Positions 16,704-27,093 of a DNA stretch of 35,734 bases are shown here, in pieces; within the stretch, counting starts at the first letter, position 1, and every line of letters begins with the position of its first letter. Source of the DNA: an uncultured Prevotellaceae bacterium (GTDB lineage Bacteria > Bacteroidota > Bacteroidia > Bacteroidales > Bacteroidaceae); assembly GCA_946411565.1 (NCBI GenBank), contig CAMKEM010000030.1, positions 1-35,734 of the forward strand, written 5' to 3'. The notes under the pieces are model-generated. The model ran no database searches and was not told the origin of the DNA. It saw only the letters and a program-made list of their open reading frames with translations. Both the position numbers and the translations under genes were made by a program.

Positions 16704-17591
16704 ATGTCACTTACAGAATCACAGTCACGATACGTCAATTTCTATACTGACTTCGCTTTCAAGAAACTGTTTGGAACCGAGGCCAATAAAGATTTGCTCT
16801 TGTCATTCCTAAACTCTCGTTTTGAAGGACAAGAGGTGTTCCATGACATTCAGTATCTCAATTCTGAGCATCTTGGACAAAGTTCAAGTGACCGCAGGGC
16901 TGTGTTTGACGTGTATTGTGAGAATGAGAAGGGCGAGAAGATTCTCATTGAAATGCAGAATGGCGATCAGGAATATTTCAAGGACCGCTCACTTTATTAT
17001 AGCACATTCCCAATTCGTGAACAGGCAAAGAAAGGTAAGGGCTGGGATTATGAATTGAAGCGTGTCTATACAATCTGCTTTCTCAACTTCACCTTTGACA
17101 AGAGTGACGAGTACAGCCACGAGGTAAAACTTGTTGATTTGATGACAGGCGAGGTATTCTACGACAAACTGACATACTTGTATCTTGAAATGCCAAAATA
17201 TAAGAAACAGTTACCACAACTGAACACCCTTTATGAGAAATGGCTGTATGCAATCAAACATCTCGGAGATTTAGAAGAGCGTCCTGCTGAACTCAAGGAA
17301 GCTATCTTCAAACGCCTGTTTGAGCAAGCAGAAATCGCCCAATATACTCCTGAGGAGCGTCAGGACTATGAAGAGAGCCTTAAGAACTTCCGTGATTGGT
17401 ATAGCGCTCTAAAAACAGCAGAGAAGAAAGGACGAGCTGAAGGACGCGAGGAAGGACGAGCTGAAGGACGCGTAGAAGGCATACAAGAAGGAATCATCAA
17501 AACTGCCCAAAACATGAAAAAAGAAGGAATATCTAATTCCCTGATAGCCAAGATGACAGGGCTATCAGAACAGGAAATAGCAGAACTATAA
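16704..17591 (+). CDS. Rpn-family PD-(D/E)XK nuclease (putative transposase family)
   Basis: The 295-residue protein is a typical Bacteroidota member of the Rpn/PDDEXK_2 (PF12784-like) family. The N-terminus YVNFYTDFAFKKLFG, then RAVFDVYCENEKGEKILIEMQ holds the nuclease core with Asp69, Glu83 and Gln85. FKDRSLYYST and YTICFLNFTF are further family signatures. The C-terminus carries GRAEGREEG-type tetrapeptide repeats encoded by a 24-nt tandem repeat (17429-17473) followed by ISNSLIAKMTGLSEQEI, a small helix-turn-helix-like tail. E. coli Rpn proteins are DNA endonucleases that raise RecA-independent recombination. These genes are numerous in Prevotella. Promoter and terminator make it a single-gene unit; no terminal repeats are seen around it. 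Confidence 0.92.
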   Translation: MSLTESQSRYVNFYTDFAFKKLFGTEANKDLLLSFLNSRFEGQEVFHDIQYLNSEHLGQSSSDRRAVFDVYCENEKGEKILIEMQNGDQEYFKDRSLYYSTFPIREQAKKGKGWDYELKRVYTICFLNFTFDKSDEYSHEVKLVDLMTGEVFYDKLTYLYLEMPKYKKQLPQLNTLYEKWLYAIKHLGDLEERPAELKEAIFKRLFEQAEIAQYTPEERQDYEESLKNFRDWYSALKTAEKKGRAEGREEGRAEGRVEGIQEGIIKTAQNMKKEGISNSLIAKMTGLSEQEIAEL

Positions 17592-17611
17592 ATACATGTC
17601 GATATAAAAAC

Positions 17612-17642
17612 AAAAAGCGCACCTCAAATGAGATGCGCTTTC
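17612..17642 (+). terminator. intrinsic terminator, possibly bidirectional
   Basis: Stem 17614-17625 with 17630-17641 (one mismatch) around AAAT. A-run before and T's after. It serves the Rpn gene and may serve the convergent pectate lyase gene. Confidence 0.7.
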
Positions 17643-17693
17643 AATGTTCATTATACTTTACTCTTTACACTCTTCTCTTTACACTAAAGAAGA

Positions 17694-19271
17694 TTATTTC
17701 TTTGCATTCTTCCTTGCCTCTGTGAGATCTGGATAATACTCCTCGAAGGTTTCCTCGCATTGTGCACGACCAGCCTTCATAATGTCCTCTACAAGACTAT
17801 TGGCATAAACCTCAAGGTTGGTGTAATACTGACGTTTGTCGATTGTGAAGGTACCACTATCATCCACATTAGGATTCAAGCCATGTGCCTTCTCCCATTT
17901 GTCAGGCATACCATCATTATCGGTATCAACCTGTGGCTTACCCTTCAATGTAGGCCAACCACCAGCATCATCTGCAGAGTCGATAAGTCCACCCTCAGAG
18001 CCATTACTACCTTCTACACCACCTGAACCTTTACGAGCTGTTGAGGTAACACGCTTGTCGATGACATCACGGTCAAATGAACAGCCTGCATAATCAAGCA
18101 CTTTGTTGAAGAGTCGCTGTGGGTCTTTGTCAAGACTGATGATTGGATAGTTCCAACGAGCCTCATCGGATGTGAATGGCTCAGGCGAAACGCACTTAGC
18201 TTTCCATTCCTCGTAAGTAAGGTCGCCCTTCTTATCCATCTTGATAGCCTTAATGCTTGTATTGTCCTTCGTAACCTCCTCAGAACCCTCCATGAAGTTA
18301 TCCTTAATGTAAATCTGAGCAGGAACACATAGAGCACCATTCTCCTTACAACAGTTCTTACAGAATGTTGTAGGGTTGAAGAAACGAGTCATAGCCTTCT
18401 CCTGAGTAGCAGGACCTGGCTTGTAATAATTGTGACGAAGGTTAATCTTCTTTGGCTCCTTGTCAGGCAACTGCTCTCCACCGTATGTAGAGTTACCACC
18501 CCAGTTGTAGATTACGTTATTCACGCAATCAACAGGTCCTGCGAGCGTTGATACATAGCCGTGGTCGAAACGTGGCATACGTGAATCGTTGTCGGCAAGG
18601 AGATTGTGATGGAAGGTTGCACGCTCACCGCCCCAGATGCCACCATATCCGTGAACCGCATTCTTATTAGCACTTGCACGAAGGCTCTCAGAAAGGATAC
18701 ACCACTGGAGGGTGAAGTCCTTGTTTCCATAGAATGAACCTACCTCATCGGTACTCCATGACATAGAGCAATGGTCGATGATGATACGACGGTGGGTGCC
18801 GTCAAGACCATACTTGTCAAGGTCATGGTGAGAAGCTGACATTGCATCAGCATCATCAATATCACCTACACGACAACGTATGAATCGGATGATAACGTTG
18901 TCGGCACTACCAATAGCAAGAGTATAGTTTTTCAGACAGATTCCTTTACCTGGGGCTGTCTGTCCCAAGATAGTGATACTACCCTTATTGATTTTGAGTA
19001 CGCCCTTAAGTTCTATGGTACCAGCAACATCAAACACGATCATGCGTGGTCCCTTCTTCTTCGAGATGTAGTATCTGAGCATACCCTCCGTTGGATGCTC
19101 AATGTTGTCTTCCAAGGTCGTGACATGGTAAACCTTACCGCCACGGCCACCAGTGGTGTAGCGGCCGTATCCTTCCGCTCCAGGGAAGGCAGGAGCCTGA
19201 GCAAACTGTGCGTCGGCAGGCAAGATAGTCGCGAGCGACAGCAATGCCATTGCGATTGTCTTTTTTATCAT
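17694..19271 (-). CDS. secreted pectate lyase family protein (PL1-like)
   Basis: The 525-residue protein has a signal peptide (MIKKTIAMALLSLATILPADAQ) and then APAFPGAEGYGRYTTGGRGGK, the standard start of Bacteroidota pectate lyase-like parallel beta-helix proteins. Beta-helix landmarks are IRFIRCRVGD, RRIIIDHCSMSWSTDE and a Trp-rich turn (YGGIWGGERATFHHNLL). A C-terminal DTDNDGMPDKWEKAHGLNP (449-467) is a calcium-binding thrombospondin-3/dockerin-like loop. It would cleave polygalacturonate by beta-elimination, though catalytic residues cannot be assigned by eye. Four Cys near 295-315 may form disulphides. It is not in a visible polysaccharide utilisation locus. Confidence 0.9.
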   Translation of the reverse strand: MIKKTIAMALLSLATILPADAQFAQAPAFPGAEGYGRYTTGGRGGKVYHVTTLEDNIEHPTEGMLRYYISKKKGPRMIVFDVAGTIELKGVLKINKGSITILGQTAPGKGICLKNYTLAIGSADNVIIRFIRCRVGDIDDADAMSASHHDLDKYGLDGTHRRIIIDHCSMSWSTDEVGSFYGNKDFTLQWCILSESLRASANKNAVHGYGGIWGGERATFHHNLLADNDSRMPRFDHGYVSTLAGPVDCVNNVIYNWGGNSTYGGEQLPDKEPKKINLRHNYYKPGPATQEKAMTRFFNPTTFCKNCCKENGALCVPAQIYIKDNFMEGSEEVTKDNTSIKAIKMDKKGDLTYEEWKAKCVSPEPFTSDEARWNYPIISLDKDPQRLFNKVLDYAGCSFDRDVIDKRVTSTARKGSGGVEGSNGSEGGLIDSADDAGGWPTLKGKPQVDTDNDGMPDKWEKAHGLNPNVDDSGTFTIDKRQYYTNLEVYANSLVEDIMKAGRAQCEETFEEYYPDLTEARKNAKK

Positions 19272-19323
19272 ATTATCAAGTTCTTATGTAGTATATTTTT
19301 GTGTAGTTATTTAGATTTTGCTG

Positions 19324-19358
19324 CAAATATACGATTTTTTTTTCTAAATCGCAACAAA
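19324..19358 (-). promoter_or_regulatory. promoter of the pectate lyase gene
   Basis: TATATTTG is the reverse complement of 19324-19331. A TTTG (19355-19358) lies 23 nt upstream and a GTTG 20 nt upstream. The leader would be about 45 nt. Confidence 0.5.
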
Positions 19359-19492
19359 AGCGACAAAAAATATTAAAAAATGATTTTTACGTACAAAATT
19401 CGTTAAAAAGCCAACGTACTTACCTCAAACTTTCTTCTTAATTTACATAATAATAGCAAATAACTAATGGTATAATTCATTTATCAAAAACA

Positions 19493-19524
19493 AAAATGCA
19501 CTATCCCGAAAGATAGTGCATTTT
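19493..19524 (-). terminator. intrinsic terminator of the histone H1-like gene
   Basis: A 13-bp perfect stem, 19493-19505 with 19512-19524, followed on the minus strand by T-rich sequence. The rest of 19272-19548 is AT-rich and shows nothing else. Confidence 0.85.
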
Positions 19525-19548
19525 ATAGCATTACTAAGAAGTATATGC

Positions 19549-19722
19549 TTACTTAGCAGCCTCGAGGGAAGCCTTACGGAATTCCTTCATTGCCTTCTCG
19601 ATAGCGAGTGAAGCCTTACGAGCGCGAGCACCTGCTGCCTTGTTACCATTCTCTGCCTGAGCAGCTGCATCCTTTGCAAATTCTGCATAAGCAGCAGCAA
19701 TCTTTTCAACTAATTCTTTCAT
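19549..19722 (-). CDS. histone H1-like protein (Hc1 family)
   Basis: A 57-residue ORF starting at 19722: MKELVEKIAAAYAEFAKDAA, then Gln/Asn-containing linker, then basic ARARKASLAIEKAMKEFRKAS and the end LEAAK. Ala/Lys-rich amphipathic helices match the short Hc1/histone H1-like proteins found throughout Bacteroidota. It is probably a nucleoid-associated DNA-binding protein. It has a good -7 box and its own terminator, and reads divergently from the rhamnose mutarotase gene. Confidence 0.88.
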   Translation of the reverse strand: MKELVEKIAAAYAEFAKDAAAQAENGNKAAGARARKASLAIEKAMKEFRKASLEAAK

Positions 19723-19787
19723 CTTATTATAAAGTTTAATGTTAATAGATTCAGTGTATTACTACTTACTGTATTACTTATCGATTG

Positions 19788-19820
19788 CAAAGATACGTAA
19801 AAATTCAAATAATATCCAAA
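19788..19820 (-). promoter_or_regulatory. promoter of the histone H1-like gene
   Basis: TATCTTTG is the reverse complement of 19788-19795. TTTG (19817-19820) lies 21 nt upstream. The leader is about 60 nt. Confidence 0.6.
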
Positions 19821-19928
19821 TTTTACTACTTTTTTTGACATTTTTTCATAAAAAAATGCGTTAGAAGGCATTTCTAAGGCATTTTTATAAAAAATTCATT
19901 ATCTTTGCACAAGAAAAATTCACAAACT

Positions 19929-20251
19929 ATGAGACGATTTGCATTTAAAATGTACCTAAAACCTGGTTTTGAGGCAGAATACGAAAAGCGTCACGCTGCT
20001 ATATGGCCTGAGCTTGTAAAGATGATAAAAATGGTGGAGTAAGTAATTATTCCATCTATTGGGATAAGGATACAAACATCCTGTTCGGTTATCAGGAATG
20101 TTCAGGTGAAGGCAACTCACAGGACACGTGCAACGGCATTGATCCTATCACGCAGAAATGGTGGGATATGATGGCTGATATTATGGAAGTTAACCCTAAC
20201 GACAACTCTCCCGTCACTATTCCTTTGAAAGAAGTTTTCCATTTGGATTAA
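19929..20251 (+). pseudogene. rhaM: L-rhamnose mutarotase with a one-base frameshift
   Basis: Frame one reads [34 protein letters not shown], then stops at 20040-20042. From 20033 the +2 frame continues as [20 protein letters not shown] and on through QKWWDMMADIMEVNPND to a TAA at 20249-20251. The joined product has the length and features of RhaM (about 105 residues, catalytic His22 in KRHA, Tyr and Trp pair in YSIYWD and KWWD). The break lies at a run of five A's (20027-20031); six would restore the frame. It may be a true mutation, a sequencing error or slippage. The 3' end overlaps the convergent thiD by 35 bp. TATCTTTG at 19900-19907 is a probable -7 box. No other rhamnose gene is nearby. 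Confidence 0.85.
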
Positions 20252-20987
20252 AGACAGGTCCATTGCCATGCCCTACACCTAAGTTTCTACCTCCACGGAT
20301 AGCTTCAGTTACATAGTTTTTTCCTCTTGCAACGGCATCTTCAAGAGAATAGCCAAGAGCAAGAGATGCGGCTATCGCACTTGAAAGGGCACAGCCTGTT
20401 CCGTGTAGGTTGGAACTTTCTAACTTCTCCGTAACATAAACACGCTCCGTACCATTGGCAAGGCACAGACGGTCAGCCATTTCTGAGCCTTCTGCATGAC
20501 CTCCTTTTATTAACAGGTTATATTTGCGGGCATCAAAGCCTGACAAGGCAGACAATGTTTCCATCTCAGGGAGATTAGGAGTGATAAGAGTGCAGAGAGG
20601 AAAGAGTTCCGAAACAACTACGTCTATTGCATTCTCAGACATCAGGCGACGACCACTCGTGGAGATCATCACAGGATCGAGGACTATGTCAATTGAAAAT
20701 TGTTGGCGAAGTGTTTCTGCTATGACATGAGCTACCTCGGCTGAAGGTATCTGTCCTATTTTTATTGCCTTTACGTCAAGGTCGGAAAGGACGGTCTCAA
20801 GCTGGCTCTTAACCACATCAGCAGGTACAGGCATTACAGACTGCACCCCAAGCGTGTTTTGCGTGGTGAGAGCGGTAATTACAGAGGCGCCATAGCATCC
20901 TAAAGACTCTATGGTACGGAGATCCTGTTGTATGCCGGCACCTCCACTTGGATCACTTCCGGCTATTGTCAATACTATGTCCATCAA
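20217..20987 (-). CDS. thiD: hydroxymethylpyrimidine/phosphomethylpyrimidine kinase
   Basis: The 256-residue ribokinase-fold enzyme phosphorylates HMP and then HMP-P in the cytoplasm, giving the pyrimidine half of thiamine. Signatures are LTIAGSDPSGGAGIQQD, ALTTQNTLGVQ, KIGQI, DPVMISTSG, ITPNLPE, LLIKGGH and the anion-hole/catalytic NLHGTGCALSSAIAA. It is the last gene of the thi operon, 98 bp after the tenI/thiE-like gene. Its last codons overlap the end of the convergent rhaM. Confidence 0.95.
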   Translation of the reverse strand: MMDIVLTIAGSDPSGGAGIQQDLRTIESLGCYGASVITALTTQNTLGVQSVMPVPADVVKSQLETVLSDLDVKAIKIGQIPSAEVAHVIAETLRQQFSIDIVLDPVMISTSGRRLMSENAIDVVVSELFPLCTLITPNLPEMETLSALSGFDARKYNLLIKGGHAEGSEMADRLCLANGTERVYVTEKLESSNLHGTGCALSSAIAASLALGYSLEDAVARGKNYVTEAIRGGRNLGVGHGNGPVFNPNGKLLSKE

Positions 20988-20991
20988 ATTT

Positions 20992-21099
20992 ATGTACTAT
21001 TTAGCTATTTACAATTTACTATTTATTTACTATTTCCATAATTTACTATTTTCATGGCTGACAAAAAACAGTAAATAGTACATAGCTAAATAGTAAATT
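20992..21099. repeat. 7-nt-word inverted spacer between tenI-like gene and thiD
   Basis: CTATTTA-type words (20996-21055) face complementary TAAATAG-type words (21071-21099). The left arm, reversed, reads GTAAATA-GCTAAATA-GTACAT; the right arm has the same words in another order. The right arm runs into the last codons of the tenI-like gene. Confidence 0.55.
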
Positions 21100-21625
21100 C
21101 CTTCCATGCGTCGCCTAAAATCATTGCACCTCCAAATCCGAGGCTTAATACTTCTTCTACTTTATCAAACGTAACTCCACCTAATGCCATAACCTTATTA
21201 TCTATGATACCCTCAGCCACAGCCTTTTCTATCTGCTCTCTGCTGAATGCCGAATTATACCCTTGCTTGGATATTGAATTATAGATAGGTGAAAGTGAGA
21301 GATAGTTGCATCTGTCTTTCCATTCTTTTATTTCTTCTAAAGAATGGCAGCTTCGGCTGATGCTACCTTTCCACCCTTGTGGAGGAAGTGGATTGCGAGA
21401 GTTGAGGTGTATGCCATACAAACCATATTTCACAGCAAGATGATGATGATCGTGAAGGACAAGTCGCGAATAGTATTCTGCAGGAATATCACGAATAAGC
21501 CGCTCCATTTCATCAGAAGTGCTCTCCGGCTTACGAAGATGTATTAAATCCACATGAGCGAGACGCTGAACGATTCGTTCAGCCTCCCGCTCTGTGAAAT
21601 ATGGAAGTGTGATTACAATTATCAT
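21086..21625 (-). CDS. tenI: ThiE/TenI superfamily protein, probable thiazole tautomerase
   Basis: A 179-residue TIM-barrel protein with YLSLSPIYNSISKQGYNSAF and MALGGVTFDKVEEVLSLGFGG, which are ThiE/TenI signatures. The region HDHHHLAVKYGLYGIHLN stands where ThiE has its HLGQ-type pyrimidine-phosphate site, and that motif is not kept. A true ThiE is encoded upstream, so this is probably TenI, which aromatises the ThiG product, or a diverged ThiE. Its ATG overlaps the thiH stop by one base (TAATG), indicating translational coupling. Confidence 0.82.
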   Translation of the reverse strand: MIIVITLPYFTEREAERIVQRLAHVDLIHLRKPESTSDEMERLIRDIPAEYYSRLVLHDHHHLAVKYGLYGIHLNSRNPLPPQGWKGSISRSCHSLEEIKEWKDRCNYLSLSPIYNSISKQGYNSAFSREQIEKAVAEGIIDNKVMALGGVTFDKVEEVLSLGFGGAMILGDAWKEFTI

Positions 21626-22773
21626 TACACAGCCTTCTGATTAATCATCAGATTGACATGATCGAATGAGCCGTCCCAGTCTTTCCATACAGGTTCTATG
21701 CCACGAGCCTTTAGTGCGCTGGCGATTTCCTCAACTGTACGGTCATCGCTCACGGTAAACTGCTCAAGAGCCTGTGGATAGCTGTAGTAGCCACCCGGAT
21801 TCACACGACTTGCAGCCGACATGGTAGTAACGCCAAGGGTACACATATTATTACGTATAAACTCAGGCTCACGTGTAGAATAGCTTATATCCACATCATG
21901 GTCGAAGATACGCATAGCGAATGTGACCTGTGCCAACTCGCGGTCATTCACGAAACAGTTTGGCTGGAAACCCTCATTCTGAGCAGGGCGCATACGAGGG
22001 AAGTTGACAGAGTACTTGGTCTTCCAATACTTCTTCTGGAGATAACGAAGATGATACGCAAGCATAGTTACGTCCGTCTTCCATTCCTTTTCAAGTCCGA
22101 GCAAAGCCCCCATTCCGATAGAGTGCACACCAGCCATTCCCATACGGTCAAAACCGTTAAGACGCCATTCAAACTTAGACTTCATACCACGTGGATGATA
22201 GTCCTTGTAATGAGCCTCGTTGTAAGTCTCCTGAAAACAAATCACACCATTCAAACCATGACGGGTGAGAAGAGCATAATCCTCAGTAGAGAGAGGCATA
22301 ACCTCTATCTTCAGGTTTGAGAAATAAGGCTTTGCACGATCGAGAGCCTTTGCAAGATAGTCAACGCCCGCCTTTGCTGGATTCTCACCAGTAACGATGA
22401 GAAGGTTCTCGAAAGGACCGAGCCTCTTGATTGCCTTGTATTCATCCTCACACTGGTCAATGGTAAGGATTGTACGTGCCATTGGGTTCTCACGATGAAA
22501 ACCACAATACACGCATGAGTTTGAACATGAGTTGGTGATATAGAGAGGGATGAACATTGACATCGTCTTGCCAAAACGCTCACGGGTATATTTCTGCGAC
22601 AGACGTGCCATCTGCTCAAGATATGGCTCTGCTGCAGGTGATATAAGCGCCATGAAGTCTTCTACATCACAATGCTCCTTGGCAAGGGCACGACGCACGT
22701 CAAGATCTGTCTTTGAGGCAATCTTGCGAGTGGTATCATCCCATGATATATTTTTTAATTCATCACTAAACAT
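21625..22773 (-). CDS. thiH: 2-iminoacetate synthase ThiH
   Basis: The 382-residue radical-SAM enzyme splits tyrosine to give dehydroglycine for the thiazole ring. The iron-sulfur site is Cys83, Cys87, Cys90 in NSCSNSCVYCGFHREN. LLIVTGENPAK, MPLSTEDYALL, GVICFQETYNEAHY and MGMAGVHSIGMGALLGLE are family signatures. Length is as usual. It lies after thiF across a 105-bp spacer made of 7-nt words. Anaerobic ThiH rather than ThiO fits a strict anaerobe. Confidence 0.96.
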   Translation of the reverse strand: MFSDELKNISWDDTTRKIASKTDLDVRRALAKEHCDVEDFMALISPAAEPYLEQMARLSQKYTRERFGKTMSMFIPLYITNSCSNSCVYCGFHRENPMARTILTIDQCEDEYKAIKRLGPFENLLIVTGENPAKAGVDYLAKALDRAKPYFSNLKIEVMPLSTEDYALLTRHGLNGVICFQETYNEAHYKDYHPRGMKSKFEWRLNGFDRMGMAGVHSIGMGALLGLEKEWKTDVTMLAYHLRYLQKKYWKTKYSVNFPRMRPAQNEGFQPNCFVNDRELAQVTFAMRIFDHDVDISYSTREPEFIRNNMCTLGVTTMSAASRVNPGGYYSYPQALEQFTVSDDRTVEEIASALKARGIEPVWKDWDGSFDHVNLMINQKAV

Positions 22774-22778
22774 AGTGT

Positions 22779-22876
22779 TTTTATTTAAATTATAAAATGA
22801 ATAATGAAAAATAATAAAATACAGATTACCGTGAAAAGCGTAAATCGTATTTTTAATTTTTCATTTTTCACTTTTC
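22779..22876. repeat. 7-nt-period spacer between thiF and thiH
   Basis: AATGAAT, AATGAAA, AATAATA words (22795-22818) face TTTTTCA, TTTTTCA, CTTTTCA, TTTATTT words (22852-22880). The blocks are reverse complements in pattern. No promoter or gene is visible. Confidence 0.6.
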
Positions 22877-22878
22877 AT

Positions 22879-23699
22879 TTATTTACGTTTGGAGCATGGC
22901 TTGAAGGCATACTCCTTTAGTTCGATTATTGTTGGATTTTTTCCGCAAAGGGCACAAGAGTCATTCTTTGGGAACGACATCTTGTCCCATTCCATAGTAA
23001 GGGCATCGAAGGTAAGGATGGCATTTGTCATCGGCTCTCCTACACCAGCAAGGTATTTCACAGCCTCAGTAGCCTGAATAGTACCGAGCATTCCGGCTAT
23101 GCTTCCGAGGACACCTACCATTGAGCAGGTCTCAACATCTTCTTTCTCTGGTGGTTCGGGGAAGAGACAACGATAACAGGCTGTGCCGTGCGTATGTGTC
23201 ATCATCTGACCTGAATAGCGGTTTATACCACCAATACAGAATGGTTTATCAAGCATTATACAGGCATCATTGACAAGATACTTTGTTGAGAAATTGTCAG
23301 AGCCTTCAAGTACATAGTCATAAGGACGTATGAGTTCAAGAGCGTTATCCTCAGTTAGATACAGCTCATGCTTGATAATGTTCACATCAGGATTGATGTC
23401 TTTGGCACCTTCAAAGGCAGAATCAACCTTCGGGCGACCAATATCTGAAGTCCCGTGGATGACCTGTCGCTGAAGGTTTGTGATAGAGACTGTATCTCCA
23501 TCTACGATGCCAATCGTGCCAACTCCCGCAGCTGCGAGATACATGACAATCGGTGAACCTAATCCTCCGGCTCCTACCACGAGCACCTTGGCATTGAGGA
23601 GACGAAGCTGCCCCTCCTTGCCAAAGCCATCGAGAATGAGATGACGGTTATAGCGTCGCTTCTGCTCGGATGTGAGTTCCGACTTTTGCTGTTCACTCA

Positions 23700-23700
<1 letters not shown>
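22879..23700 (-). CDS. thiF: ThiF, ThiS adenylyltransferase
   Basis: A 273-residue E1-like enzyme that adenylates the ThiS C-terminus. The nucleotide loop is GAGGLGS (43-49), followed by DGDTVSITNLQRQ with the conserved Asp and Arg. Zinc-binding Cys175, Cys178, Cys249 and Cys252 are in CYRC and CALC. Cys192 in VETCSMVGVLG corresponds to the active-site Cys of the family. A GTG is one codon upstream at 23703, but ATG 23700 overlaps the thiC stop as TGATG and is the likely start. Confidence 0.95.
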
Positions 23701-25562
<1,862 letters not shown>

Positions 25563-25567
25563 CGTTT

Positions 25568-26338
25568 TTAATTAAGAAACGCTGTGAGTGGACTTGATGC
25601 TTCTGCGCACTCGCTTACAGAGCCAAGACCTGCCTCGTATGCACGACGACCAGCAATGACAGCCTCCTTGAAGGCAATAGCCATCTGAACAGGATCACCG
25701 GCAACGGCAATGGCAGTATTTACCAGACAACAGTCTGCGCCCATCTCCATAGCTTCTGCTGCATGACTTGGAGCTCCGATACCTGCATCAACAACGACAG
25801 GAACGTTAGCCTGCTCTATGATAATCTGAAGGAAATCCTTCATGCGAAGTCCCTTGTTTGTGCCGATAGGAGCTGCGAGAGGCATAACTGTTGCTGCTCC
25901 AGCCTCTTCAAGATGCTTGCAAAGGGTAGGGTCTGCCTGACAGTAAGGAAGCACCACGAAACCGAGCTTTACGAGCTGCTCTGTAGCCTTCAATGTCTCG
26001 ATTGAATCAGGAAGCAGATAACGTGGGTCTGGGTGAATCTCCAGTTTCAGCCAGTTTGTTCCGAAAGCCTCACGAGCCATCTGTGCAGCAAATACAGCCT
26101 CCTCCGCATTACGCACACCTGATGTATTAGGAAGTAGCTGAATGCGAGGATTCTGAGTGATATGAGTCAGGAGGTCATCCTGCTTATCCTCAAGTTCGAT
26201 ACGCTTCATGGCAACCGTAACCATCTCTGACTCTGATGCATCGATAGCCTTTGCCATAAGTTCATTGTTGTTGAATTTTCCTGTTCCAAGGAAGAGGCGT
26301 GAATTAAACTCACGACCTGCAATAATAAGTTTTTCCAT
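25568..26338 (-). CDS. thiG: thiazole synthase ThiG
   Basis: The 256-residue TIM-barrel enzyme joins deoxyxylulose phosphate, dehydroglycine and ThiS-thiocarboxylate. Landmarks are [36 protein letters not shown], the Schiff-base Lys in [44 protein letters not shown] and [11 protein letters not shown]. The ATG at 26338 ([11 protein letters not shown]) is chosen because the 21 codons upstream read through a GC-rich repeat. Confidence 0.96.
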   Translation of the reverse strand: MEKLIIAGREFNSRLFLGTGKFNNNELMAKAIDASESEMVTVAMKRIELEDKQDDLLTHITQNPRIQLLPNTSGVRNAEEAVFAAQMAREAFGTNWLKLEIHPDPRYLLPDSIETLKATEQLVKLGFVVLPYCQADPTLCKHLEEAGAATVMPLAAPIGTNKGLRMKDFLQIIIEQANVPVVVDAGIGAPSHAAEAMEMGADCCLVNTAIAVAGDPVQMAIAFKEAVIAGRRAYEAGLGSVSECAEASSPLTAFLN

Positions 26339-26343
26339 AATTA

Positions 26344-26489
26344 GAAGCCCCCCTAATCCCCCGAGGGGGAATTTTTTATAGTAATGAGCAATCATTATCA
26401 ACCGCAGAGGGCATTACGGCATTATTGTATGACTTTTATTTTTATGTTTATTGTCTATATAAAAACTCCCCCTTGGGGGGCTGGGGGAC
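26344..26489. repeat. GC-rich palindromic element overlapping the thiE 3' end
   Basis: GAAGCCCCCCTAATCCCCCG... (26344-26370) and ACTCCCCCTTGGGGGGCTGG... (26464-26489) are inverted arms about 95 bp apart. The right arm lies inside the thiE reading frame and encodes its tail. Related arms occur at 30778-30895. Confidence 0.75.
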
Positions 26490-27093
26490 TGGCTATCAGC
26501 CTTTTCATCTCCTCTACCGGATCATCTGCATTCAATACTGCTCCGCTTAGGGCAATACCCGTCACGCCTGTCTGCATAATCTGCGGAACATCCTCCAAGG
26601 TTATTCCGCCTATGGCAACAATAGGAAGGCTAATGCCCTCAGCCTTCATCTGACTGCAAATGCTGATATATCCCTCAAGACCAAGAATAGGCGACAATCC
26701 CTTCTTTGTCGTTGTGAAACGGAATGGGCCACAACCTATATAGTTTGCTCCAGCCTCATAATGAGCACGGACATCCTCAAAAGTATTGGCTGTTCCTCCT
26801 ATGATGAAGTCATCACCAAGAATCCTGCGAGCCTCTGCTATCGGCATATCCTTCTTGCCAAGATGAACGCCGTCTGCCTTTATCTGCTTAACGAGGTTCA
26901 CATGGTCGTCGATGATGAATGTAGCTCCTGCCTCTCGGCACATCTTCTGAGCCTCAAGAGCCACAGGCAGAATTTCCTCATCCGTTGCATCCTTCATCCT
27001 GAGCTGAATCCAACGGCAACCGCCCTCCAATGCCATACGAATAGAGTCAAGGTAGGAATAGCGGTCGTTATAATGACTTATAAATTGTATCAT
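26455..27093 (-). CDS. thiE: thiamine-phosphate synthase ThiE
   Basis: A 212-residue TIM-barrel enzyme joining HMP-PP and thiazole phosphate. Landmarks are WIQLRMKDATDEEI, FIIDDHVNLVKQIKADGVHLG (split here: FIIDDHVNLV, ADGVHLG), IIGGTANTFED, YIGCGPFRFTTTKKG and IVAIGGITLEDV. The ATG at 27093 overlaps the thiS stop (ATGA). The open frame reaches further upstream only by reading thiS in another frame. The last residues, about SPPAPQGGVFI, are encoded by repeat DNA and are unlikely to be conserved. Confidence 0.93.
   Translation of the reverse strand: MIQFISHYNDRYSYLDSIRMALEGGCRWIQLRMKDATDEEILPVALEAQKMCREAGATFIIDDHVNLVKQIKADGVHLGKKDMPIAEARRILGDDFIIGGTANTFEDVRAHYEAGANYIGCGPFRFTTTKKGLSPILGLEGYISICSQMKAEGISLPIVAIGGITLEDVPQIMQTGVTGIALSGAVLNADDPVEEMKRLIASPPAPQGGVFI

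Noticed and set aside
19929..20251. Programmed ribosomal frameshift in rhaM
   Set aside because: RhaM is a plain single-frame enzyme in known bacteria, and a missing base at an A-run explains the break more simply; kept only as a possibility in the findings.
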